Source: Deltaproteobacteria bacterium
Lineage (GTDB): Bacteria > Desulfobacterota > GWC2-55-46 > UBA9637
Assembly (NCBI GenBank): GCA_016234985.1
Contig: JACRNK010000213.1
Coordinates: forward strand, 1 to 6,710
Direction of reading: 5' to 3'
Length of the DNA: 6,710 nt
How positions within the stretch are numbered: the first letter of the stretch is position 1; every line of letters starts with the position of its first letter. Both the position numbers and the translations under genes were made by a program. Under the pieces are notes generated by a model. The model made no database searches, was not told the DNA's origin, and saw only the letters and a list, made by a program, of their open reading frames with translations. Below, piece after piece: positions 1-4,929 of this stretch.

Positions 1-81
1 GCCCCATCCAATTGCAAACAGAGTAAAAAGAATAATGATGAGTTTGTTGTTTATAGAGAGTTCAATGATTTTTTTAAGCAT
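1..81 (-). CDS. cusA: CusA/CzcA-type heavy-metal RND efflux pump, N-terminal fragment (cut by window edge)
   Basis: Only the first 27 codons are present; the gene continues past position 1. The peptide begins MLKKIIELSINNK, followed by a hydrophobic stretch ending in Gly-Trp-Gly. This is the typical start of heavy-metal RND (HME-RND) pumps: a short amphipathic cytoplasmic helix and then transmembrane helix 1. Members of the family are inner-membrane trimers of about 1,000-1,050 residues that use the proton gradient to move Cu(I)/Ag(I) or divalent metals through the adaptor to the outer-membrane channel. The ATG at 79-81 directly abuts the TAA of the adaptor gene (82-84) with no gap, and AAAGG about 6-7 bases upstream can serve as ribosome binding site, so translation is probably coupled. 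Family assignment is strong from context plus N-terminus. Metal specificity cannot be read because the transmembrane specificity residues lie outside the window. Confidence 0.85.
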   Translation of the reverse strand, partial: MLKKIIELSINNKLIIILFTLFAIGWG

Positions 82-1572
82 TTAATGACCTTTCACCCCG
101 TTAGAAGTCTCTCTACCTGCGGTTCCAGAGCCTGTTGCTTCTTTATTGACTCCAAAATGCTGACTTCTAACGGGGTCCATTCCGCTAATGGCTGCCCTGA
201 AACTGGATTCTGAATCAATCAGGAAATTTGCTGAAGTAACAACCTTCTCACCTGCCCTGACACCTGATATAATATGGTAATAACCATCTGCCAGCGCGCC
301 TACTTTAACATCCCTTGGTTCAAACCTGCCGTCTCCTTTCTCGACAAAGATTACCTGTCTTGTGCCTGTGTCTATGACAGCGGAGTCAGGCACTGTTACG
401 GCGTTTGCTGCCGCGTCAACTGCGAGTTGAATATTCATATACATGCCGAGTTTTAGTTTGTGTTCAGGATTGGGGAGTTCAAATCTGATTTTTGCTGTCC
501 TTGCCTCTGTGCCGCTTTCAGGCACATATCTGATAGAGCCAAGATGACTGTAGACATGCTCTATCCTTCCCCTGTAAGTCTCTGATGTGGAGTAGGAAGG
601 GGATAATAAGGCATCCTGGCCGGCTTTGATATAGGGTATTTCATACTCATAAACTTCGCCATAGACCCATACAACCGAATGGTCTATGATCCTGAACAGA
701 GGCTCGCCTGCCTCTATTTTCTGTCCCTGCACGACCATTTTTTCCGTAACGCCGCCGTGGGCAGGGGCATAAATGGTCATTGTTCTGGCAATTGTCCCGT
801 CTTCTTCAAGTTTTCTTATCTGTTCGTCGGATATGTCCCAGTATTTAAGCCTCTGTCTGGCTGCGTGCACAAGAGATTCCGCGCTTTTCCTGACATCGGG
901 ATATGGGCTGTCTTTAACCTTCTCCAGATTTTTCATTGCCAGGAGATACTCCTGCTGCGTTGCCACCAGGTCAGGGCTATAGATTTCCAAAAGAGGCTCG
1001 TCAGGATGGACCATCAAATCAGTCCTGTTCACATAGAGTTTTTCAACCCAGCCGGCAATCTTGGTATTTATATTATAGACCTTGTTCTCAACCGGCTCTA
1101 TCCTGCCGACAGTTCGTATAATCCTTTTTAGCGTTCTGATTTTCGCCTCTTCTGTTTTTACGCCTATCTTCTGAATCTTTTCAGGGGTTATTTTAACAGT
1201 TCCTATAACTTCTTTTTCTGCCGCTTCTTCATCATAGACCGGCACATAGTCCATGCCCATTTCATCTTTCATGGGTGTTGGAGAGGTTTGCTGCGGATTC
1301 ATGGGAGCCCGGTAAAATAAAATCTTCCTCTCTTTTTGCGTTGTTTTCTCCTCTTCATAAACAGCTATATAATCCATGCCCATCTCATCTTTTTGAGGAG
1401 TAGGTGATGTAACCTGTGGATTCATGGGATGACGGTAGAATAAAACCTTTTTTACGGCTGAAGACTGAGGGCTGATGGCTGAAGGTTTTTTAGAAACATA
1501 CAGCCATGTCCCGACACCGCCGACGGCAAGGCCGAACATGAGTATTAACAACCCCAAAAGAAATCTTTTCAT
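82..1572 (-). CDS. cusB: CusB-type RND periplasmic adaptor with two tandem heavy-metal-binding domains
   Basis: A 496-residue membrane-fusion (adaptor) subunit linking the RND pump to the outer-membrane channel. Residues 5-26 form an uncleaved anchor or signal segment. Two heavy-metal-binding domains follow at about 42-75 and 83-116, each with a PMNP...DEMGMDY core. Met50, Met64 and Met66 of the first copy closely match the spacing of the Cu(I)/Ag(I)-binding methionines of E. coli CusB; Met91, Met105 and Met107 repeat this in the second. The adaptor body follows: barrel/lipoyl halves at about 155-200 and 265-300, an alpha-helical hairpin between them, a beta-barrel to about 385 and a membrane-proximal domain to about 460. 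The last 35 residues look disordered, and no C-terminal CusF domain is present. GGAG at 1580-1583, 7 bases before the ATG, supports the start. The gene lies between the outer-membrane factor and cusA. The family is certain; Cu/Ag is the likely substrate but is not proven. Confidence 0.93.
   Translation of the reverse strand: MKRFLLGLLILMFGLAVGGVGTWLYVSKKPSAISPQSSAVKKVLFYRHPMNPQVTSPTPQKDEMGMDYIAVYEEEKTTQKERKILFYRAPMNPQQTSPTPMKDEMGMDYVPVYDEEAAEKEVIGTVKITPEKIQKIGVKTEEAKIRTLKRIIRTVGRIEPVENKVYNINTKIAGWVEKLYVNRTDLMVHPDEPLLEIYSPDLVATQQEYLLAMKNLEKVKDSPYPDVRKSAESLVHAARQRLKYWDISDEQIRKLEEDGTIARTMTIYAPAHGGVTEKMVVQGQKIEAGEPLFRIIDHSVVWVYGEVYEYEIPYIKAGQDALLSPSYSTSETYRGRIEHVYSHLGSIRYVPESGTEARTAKIRFELPNPEHKLKLGMYMNIQLAVDAAANAVTVPDSAVIDTGTRQVIFVEKGDGRFEPRDVKVGALADGYYHIISGVRAGEKVVTSANFLIDSESSFRAAISGMDPVRSQHFGVNKEATGSGTAGRETSNGVKGH
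1225..1449 (-). repeat. Tandem duplication of the heavy-metal-binding module in the CusB adaptor
   Basis: Two 34-residue copies (adaptor residues 42-75 and 83-116) are offset by 41 residues (123 bases) and identical at 27 of 34 positions. Both keep the Met/Asp/Tyr core. One difference affects a potential ligand: the first copy has His48 before Pro-Met, the second has Ala89. Many adaptors of this family carry one such module, so this is probably an internal duplication. Confidence 0.9.
1454..1481. repeat. Degenerate heptanucleotide tandem repeat inside the CusB linker
   Basis: Four consecutive 7-base units on the plus strand (acggctg, aagactg, agggctg, atggctg), consensus A-N-G-R-C-T-G, lie within the adaptor gene. 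They encode the Ser/Pro/Ala-rich linker (about residues 31-40) between the membrane anchor and the first metal-binding domain. Such low-complexity heptamers usually sit in non-coding DNA; here the tract is in frame and looks like flexible spacer coding. Confidence 0.7.
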
Positions 1573-1583
1573 TATCTTTCTCC

Positions 1584-1663
1584 TTAAATAGAAATATCTA
1601 AATAGAAAATTTAAAATTAAAACGATTTACTTTTTAATTGCCCGTTTAGATATTGCTATTTAA
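1584..1663. repeat. 80-bp nested inverted repeat filling the gap between the TolC-family and CusB genes
   Basis: The left arm, 1584-1602 (ttaaatagaaatatctaaa), is the reverse complement of 1645-1663 with one mismatch (18 of 19). Inside the 42-base loop a second inverted repeat pairs 1615-1622 (aattaaaa) with 1632-1639. The outer arms begin 2 bases after the TolC-family stop codon and end directly against the CusB ribosome binding site (CTCC on the plus strand, 1580-1583). In mRNA this could fold into a long AU-rich hairpin bringing the stop of one gene close to the start of the next. It could instead be a small non-autonomous repeat element. No run of T follows it, so it is not a classical terminator. 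Confidence 0.75.
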
Positions 1664-1665
1664 TC

Positions 1666-2985
1666 TTATTGTTTGGGATTAACTTCTACTCTTAAATCCT
1701 CGCCAACCGCCTTCTCAAGCATGGCAATATTCTTCCTGTATTCAACAATTGATTTTATATATTCAACCCTTGTCTTTTTAAGCATCCTCTGGCTGTCAAG
1801 GACTGTAAGAAAATCAACCCTGCTCGTCTGGTAATTGGCCATTGCGGATTGAAAAGAAATTTCGGCCTGAGGCAAAAGTCCTGTCTCATATAAACCCCTT
1901 ACCCTTTCTGCCGCTGCAACATTTATAAAAGATTCTTTTACCTCAAATGTTTTTATGTTCTGCTCTGCCTTGAGTTTTGATTTCAAAACCCCGGCATTTG
2001 CCCTTGCCTCTGAAACCTGATTATCGTATTTACTGCGCCAGAGCGGAATATTGACGCTAAACATCAAATCCCATGCATCCAATCTGCCATCCCTTTGTAT
2101 GGGCGCTGCGCCCACCATAAAGTCGGGATAGTAGTTCTTCTTATTCAACTCAACCTCTGCATCCCTTGCCTGAATGTCATACTCCATTGCCTTTAATGAC
2201 GGGCTTTTCTCAATTGCTGTTTTTTGCAACTCAAGGCTTAAGCCTTGAGTTACTGTTACTCTATATGCCTTTATATCCTCCGGCTCTCCGACCGGAGACG
2301 CAGTATCTCTGTTCAAAATAGAATTTATCTTTGCCGCAGCAACATCCCTTTGGGCCTCAAGATAAATGAGGTCATTATTAAGCATGGTAAGTTCAAGCTG
2401 CGCCTTTATAACATCCTGCTGAGAGGCCTGATTGGTTGAGTATCTTATTTGAGCAATATCCGCCATTTGGGAAAGGATTTCCTTTACCTCTTTTGTTATT
2501 TTTATTGATTCAAGAACATAGGCATAATCAAAATATGCCTGTTTGAGCATCGTAATGATTTCAAGCTCTTTGTTTTTAGCCTCTGATTCTGCCATTAAAA
2601 CCTCTTTTGCCGCAGCTTTTTGTTTTAAAGACAATTTGCCCGGAAACGGAAAGCTCTGGCTTAAGGTATATCTGGTCTGCATTGCATCGCCGAGACTAAA
2701 CGGTTTATCCTTTGGCATATCCTCTATCTCAACCTTTAATGTCGGATCATCGAGAACGCCTTCAACCCTTGCCCTATGTTCTTTTGCAGTTACCCTTTTT
2801 TGATATGCCAAAATTTCAGGATTGTTCTTTTTAGCATCTTCAATGAGTGTTGAAAGGGATATAGTTTCATCGGCAAAGACAGGGGTAGAAAACAGCAAGA
2901 ATACAGAATACAGAATACAGAATAAAAGATTCTGGTTTCTGTTTTTTGCCTTCTTTATTCTGACTCCTGTCTTCTGCCTTTTCAT
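1666..2985 (-). CDS. TolC-family outer-membrane efflux factor (CusC-like role)
   Basis: A 439-residue outer-membrane efflux protein, the exit channel of the tripartite pump. A basic N-region (residues 1-19), hydrophobic core (20-36) and cleavage site after VFA (38) form a signal peptide; there is no lipobox, unlike E. coli CusC. The mature part shows two homologous outer-membrane-efflux repeats (about 40-225 and 245-430) with long coiled-coil helices (122-225 and 320-425) and strand segments such as QTRYTLSQSFPFPGK and WDLMFSVNIPLW, typical of metal-efflux TolC relatives. Length is normal for the family. The ATG overlaps the stop of the upstream gene by four bases (ATGA at 2982-2985), and GAGG lies just upstream. 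The gene carries two odd DNA features: a heptamer repeat encoding the signal-peptide core, and a 24-bp perfect palindrome at codons 245-253. The family is certain; the role in metal export follows from its neighbours. Confidence 0.93.
   Translation of the reverse strand: MKRQKTGVRIKKAKNRNQNLLFCILYSVFLLFSTPVFADETISLSTLIEDAKKNNPEILAYQKRVTAKEHRARVEGVLDDPTLKVEIEDMPKDKPFSLGDAMQTRYTLSQSFPFPGKLSLKQKAAAKEVLMAESEAKNKELEIITMLKQAYFDYAYVLESIKITKEVKEILSQMADIAQIRYSTNQASQQDVIKAQLELTMLNNDLIYLEAQRDVAAAKINSILNRDTASPVGEPEDIKAYRVTVTQGLSLELQKTAIEKSPSLKAMEYDIQARDAEVELNKKNYYPDFMVGAAPIQRDGRLDAWDLMFSVNIPLWRSKYDNQVSEARANAGVLKSKLKAEQNIKTFEVKESFINVAAAERVRGLYETGLLPQAEISFQSAMANYQTSRVDFLTVLDSQRMLKKTRVEYIKSIVEYRKNIAMLEKAVGEDLRVEVNPKQ
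2228..2251. repeat. Perfect 24-bp palindrome inside the TolC-family gene
   Basis: AACTCAAGGCTT is followed immediately by its exact reverse complement, with no spacer, over codons 245-253 (VTQGLSLEL), near the start of the second half of the protein. It could form a cruciform in DNA. In RNA it would be a hairpin needing a few unpaired central bases. No T-run follows on either strand, so it is not an intrinsic terminator. Confidence 0.9.
2898..2924. repeat. Heptanucleotide tandem repeat encoding the TolC-family signal-peptide core
   Basis: Three exact copies of agaatac plus agaata (3.9 units) lie in tandem on the plus strand. Read on the minus strand they encode residues 21-30 (LFCILYSVFL), the hydrophobic core of the signal peptide. 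The flanking DNA to about 2985 is similarly low in complexity (rich in ttctg and cctg words) and encodes the basic N-region. Gain or loss of one unit would shift the reading frame. Confidence 0.85.
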
Positions 2986-3452
2986 GACCTTACCTCAAAC
3001 TTGAATGGAAACTTAACCTTTTTACCGCTAATATCGGCAGTTACATCCAATTTATATACGCCTTTCTGCGATATGTCAACCGTGTTGCCAAAAGAATATT
3101 CCTTGCCCATCTTCATCCCTATAAGCTCCTTTGTCTGTATCTTGCCGTCAGGGTTTGTAACTGTTCCATTTACCTTTGCGCCTGTTACCGGCCTTCCTGT
3201 CTTTACATCAGTCAAAACAATATCAATCATGCTCATTGACTGTGAAAACATAAATACAACCTTTATGCCATCGACAGTAACCGCTCCTTCCGTAGAATGG
3301 CCTTCATCAAAATGTCCTCCTTTAGCATGTCCTTCCTTAGAATGCGCGGATGAATGCTCGCTCTCGGCGCCCACACCCGTTGGCTTAAAAACAATCAAAG
3401 CCAGAAAAGATAAGCATACCGCCCATGTTTTAATGCTCCTTTGCCTTTCCAT
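2982..3452 (-). CDS. Exported His-rich protein with YtkA/FixH-like domain, probable metal-binding accessory of the efflux operon
   Basis: A 156-residue protein with a signal peptide (residues 1-29, likely cleaved after GVGA), then a hydrophilic His-rich stretch, then a beta-sandwich-like domain at about 58-154. The domain pattern (IDIVLTDVKTGRPVTGAKV, then PDGK, GVYKLDVTADISG and a closing KFPFKFEV) fits the YtkA-like/FixH family of small extracytoplasmic domains. His33, His37, His42, His47 and His52 are spaced four or five residues apart; the last three lie in a five-residue repeat. It is the first gene of the efflux operon, where copper systems often encode the chaperone CusF, so a periplasmic metal-binding or delivery role is plausible but inferred. 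The start is supported by GGAGG (3461-3465) 8 bases upstream. The stop overlaps the next start by four bases. The family call is moderate; the function is unproven. Confidence 0.8.
   Translation of the reverse strand: MERQRSIKTWAVCLSFLALIVFKPTGVGAESEHSSAHSKEGHAKGGHFDEGHSTEGAVTVDGIKVVFMFSQSMSMIDIVLTDVKTGRPVTGAKVNGTVTNPDGKIQTKELIGMKMGKEYSFGNTVDISQKGVYKLDVTADISGKKVKFPFKFEVRS
3282..3341 (-). repeat. 15-bp coding repeat giving the GH-pentapeptide metal-binding stretch
   Basis: Four 15-base units in the YtkA/FixH-like gene encode SKEGH, AKGGH, FDEGH and STEGA (residues 38-57). The units differ by a few substitutions, and the fourth has lost its His. They space histidines exactly five residues apart, probably through in-frame duplication of one unit. 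Confidence 0.8.
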
Positions 3453-3478
3453 CTTTTATACCTCCCTTAGGTTGAATT

Positions 3479-3497
3479 ATTCTACATCGTGTAGAAT
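3479..3497. promoter_or_regulatory. Operator 2: palindromic BlaI/CopY-type site before the efflux operon
   Basis: ATTCTACATCGTGTAGAAT is a perfect inverted repeat with 8-base arms and a 3-base centre. Its outer half-sites (ATTCTAC-N5-GTAGAAT) are identical to those of the palindrome before the repressor gene. The inner TACA...TGTA resembles BlaI/MecI/CopY operators. It overlaps the predicted promoter of the efflux operon, 26 bases upstream of the first start codon, so bound repressor would block transcription. Confidence 0.85.
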
Positions 3498-3508
3498 TCT
3501 TTGAACAA
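3479..3508 (-). promoter_or_regulatory. Candidate promoter of the metal-efflux operon
   Basis: On the minus strand TTGTTC (3503-3508) and TAGAAT (3479-3484) are separated by 18 bases. The -10 matches the sigma-70 consensus at 5 of 6 positions; the -35 is weak (3 of 6), which suits a regulated promoter. The -10 is the last six bases of the operator. Transcription would begin near 3472, leaving a leader of about 20 bases with the GGAGG site. Other -10/-35 registers are possible. Confidence 0.5.
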
Positions 3509-3514
3509 AAAAAA

Positions 3515-4441
3515 TTAGTGAATATGTTTAGAAACCTCGCAATGATTCTGGCAATCCTTGCCCAATTTATTCATATGGGCAGCGCAATGTTTCATGTCGC
3601 AGCTACCCGCATCAGGAAAAGACGCAAACAATGGAAACGAGAGAGATAGCATTAAAAAACCTGATATAAAGATGCTGATTACAATTGCCTTTGCTGGCGG
3701 GAGCTTAACCTTCTCCTCCTTTTCGTCAACAAGCCTCTTTATCCTGTTCTCTACAGAACCAATCCCATTGATTGACGCAGGCTGCAACATAAGCATATCC
3801 CCCTGCTTGATGCCTGCAGGGGCAAGCTTATTAAATCCTGCAATCTTTAAAAGGGCTCCTGCAAGGCTTACCGGTTCTTTCATTGCAACAACTACCGCAT
3901 CATCCGCTTGTATTTCTGTTCTGTTGTGGATAAATCTTTCAACAAACCTGCTTATTGGAATATAAAAGAATGCATCTCTTGCAATTGACAAAATAAAGAA
4001 ACGGAGCGGGTCTTTTCTGTTCTTATGATGAAGTTCATGCAGATAGACTGCCTTGAGCTCAGAATTATCAAGAGAATTCATAAACCCTTGGGATATGTAT
4101 ATTTTGGGATAGAGCAGGCCGTGCGTAAACGCTGTCTTCAGTTTCTTATCCCTTATCACCGTCACATCGCCATGCTTGACTGCCGGAAGGGCCTTAATTT
4201 GCCTGCTTGTCCTGAATAATACAAAGGTTGCCTTCAAAACAGCATAAGCAAAGCAAACAGACAGCACGGCAAGTCCAAACCAAAGGAAAAATACCTTCAA
4301 AATCAAGAAATACTCAAGGCATTGAAGGAATAGACTCTGGCACCACTCTGCTAAAGCCCCTGTGAATATAATAAGCCGCGGGAAGCTGTAGAAAAACCAT
4401 ACCGCAGTTAGAATAAAAATAATAGGGATAAATAAAATCAT
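3515..4441 (-). CDS. M56-family (BlaR1/MecR1-like) membrane metallopeptidase with a Cys/His/Met-rich C-terminal tail instead of a beta-lactam sensor
   Basis: A 308-residue integral-membrane zinc protease. Hydrophobic segments lie at about 1-28 and 41-76. The peptidase domain contains the zinc motif HELHH (His135, Glu136, His139) and EIQAD (Glu176 as likely third ligand, Asp180). A weaker hydrophobic segment is at about 147-164, and a last transmembrane helix at about 251-275. BlaR1 and MecR1 are about 585 residues, with a penicillin-binding sensor domain after the last helix. Here only 33 residues follow, rich in potential metal ligands: Cys281, Met283, His285, Cys286, His289, Met290, Cys297, His300, Cys301, His306 and His308. 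With the active site in the cytoplasm this tail would face the periplasm. The ATG lies 3 bases after the repressor stop with GGGA upstream, so the two genes are co-transcribed. By homology it cleaves the repressor when a ligand is sensed; a metal signal is inferred from the tail and the efflux operon. The fold and active site are secure. Confidence 0.9.
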   Translation of the reverse strand: MILFIPIIFILTAVWFFYSFPRLIIFTGALAEWCQSLFLQCLEYFLILKVFFLWFGLAVLSVCFAYAVLKATFVLFRTSRQIKALPAVKHGDVTVIRDKKLKTAFTHGLLYPKIYISQGFMNSLDNSELKAVYLHELHHKNRKDPLRFFILSIARDAFFYIPISRFVERFIHNRTEIQADDAVVVAMKEPVSLAGALLKIAGFNKLAPAGIKQGDMLMLQPASINGIGSVENRIKRLVDEKEEKVKLPPAKAIVISIFISGFLMLSLSFPLFASFPDAGSCDMKHCAAHMNKLGKDCQNHCEVSKHIH

Positions 4442-4444
4442 CGC

Positions 4445-4879
4445 TTAAGTTCCCTTTCTTAATTCCTTCTTTTTCTTTTCTATAAGCCTTGAAAGCCTGT
4501 CCAATTCCTTGGGGTCTGCCTCTGCCAAAACATCCACAAAAGAGGCAACGGCAGAGCTTGCGGATATATCCAGGACGCCCCTCATCACCTCATGAGAAAC
4601 TATATCCGTAAACTCGTCTTTTGTCAATGCAGGGGTGTAAATATAAACGCTTTCGCCTTTTACTTTTTTTACAATCCCTTTTTTGACAAGCCTGTCAAGC
4701 ACAGTAAGGACAGTTGTAATTGCCGCTTTTTTTGAACGGCTTATTTCCGCAAGCGCCTCTTTGCCCGTAACCCCGCCCTTCTGCCAGAGGATATTCATAA
4801 TATCCTTTTCAAGGTCGCCAAGAGCACTGCCAAGCCCTTTTCTCGTCGGCCTGAAATTATTTGCAAATCCCCTTACCAT
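4445..4879 (-). CDS. BlaI/MecI/CopY-family transcriptional repressor
   Basis: A 144-residue winged-helix repressor. The family signature is clear: LGDLEKDIMNILW (residues 20-32), the recognition-helix region AAITTVLTVLDRLVKKGIV (52-70), a wing ending in YIYTP, and a C-terminal dimerisation helix region (85-141). It is slightly longer than BlaI (about 126 residues) because of about 12 extra N-terminal residues. There is no cysteine in the protein, so the copper-binding CxCxxxxCxC tail of CopY is absent. By approximate alignment Ser113-Phe114 corresponds to the Asn101-Phe102 bond cut in S. aureus BlaI. The likely targets are its own promoter and that of the efflux operon, which share a palindromic operator. 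It is co-transcribed with the membrane peptidase immediately downstream. The start at 4879 is the only usable in-frame ATG/GTG/TTG upstream of the DNA-binding domain; it has no good ribosome binding site and may be leaderless. Confidence 0.93.
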   Translation of the reverse strand: MVRGFANNFRPTRKGLGSALGDLEKDIMNILWQKGGVTGKEALAEISRSKKAAITTVLTVLDRLVKKGIVKKVKGESVYIYTPALTKDEFTDIVSHEVMRGVLDISASSAVASFVDVLAEADPKELDRLSRLIEKKKKELRKGT

Positions 4880-4885
4880 GCTTCC

Positions 4886-4914
4886 ATGATATTCTACTCA
4901 ATGTAGAATGTCAA
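4886..4914 (-). promoter_or_regulatory. Strong sigma-70-like promoter of the repressor-peptidase operon
   Basis: On the minus strand a perfect -35 (TTGACA, 4909-4914) and a good -10 (TATCAT, 4886-4891) are separated by exactly 17 bases. The spacer is almost entirely the palindromic operator. An A/T-rich run (AAAAAATTTT) just upstream of the -35 may act as an UP-like element. The expected transcription start (about 4878-4880) coincides with the repressor ATG, which implies a leaderless or nearly leaderless mRNA. Confidence 0.8.
4891..4909. promoter_or_regulatory. Operator 1: palindromic BlaI/CopY-type site before the repressor gene
   Basis: ATTCTACTCAATGTAGAAT has 7-base perfect arms around a 5-base centre. 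The arms are identical to those of the operator before the efflux operon. It overlaps the last base of the -35 and the first base of the -10, so repressor binding would exclude RNA polymerase and give autoregulation, as in the bla and mec systems. Confidence 0.87.
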
Positions 4915-4929
4915 GGAAAATTTTTTAGA

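Noticed and set aside
679..1131. Plus-strand open frame of 150 codons inside the adaptor gene
   Set aside because: Antisense to a clearly conserved adaptor. The Cys/Phe-rich translation looks like a shadow and has no ribosome binding site or family resemblance.
2898..2924. Short tandem repeat as a CRISPR-like array
   Set aside because: The units are only 7 bases with no spacers and lie within a coding sequence; this is a microsatellite-type repeat.
3001..3504. Plus-strand open frame of 167 codons
   Set aside because: It is antisense to the YtkA/FixH-like gene and runs through its promoter and operator. The translation has no recognisable domain, and the opposite strand has a signal peptide, a strong ribosome binding site and a known domain.
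3507..3514. Run of eight T on the minus strand after the M56 stop, as a terminator
   Set aside because: No stable hairpin lies directly before the T-run, so it does not qualify as an intrinsic terminator. Some read-through from the repressor-peptidase operon into the efflux operon is possible.
3515..4441. A beta-lactam resistance regulator (true BlaR1/MecR1)
   Set aside because: The penicillin-binding sensor domain is entirely missing, there is no beta-lactamase or PBP gene nearby, and the adjacent operon is for metal efflux.
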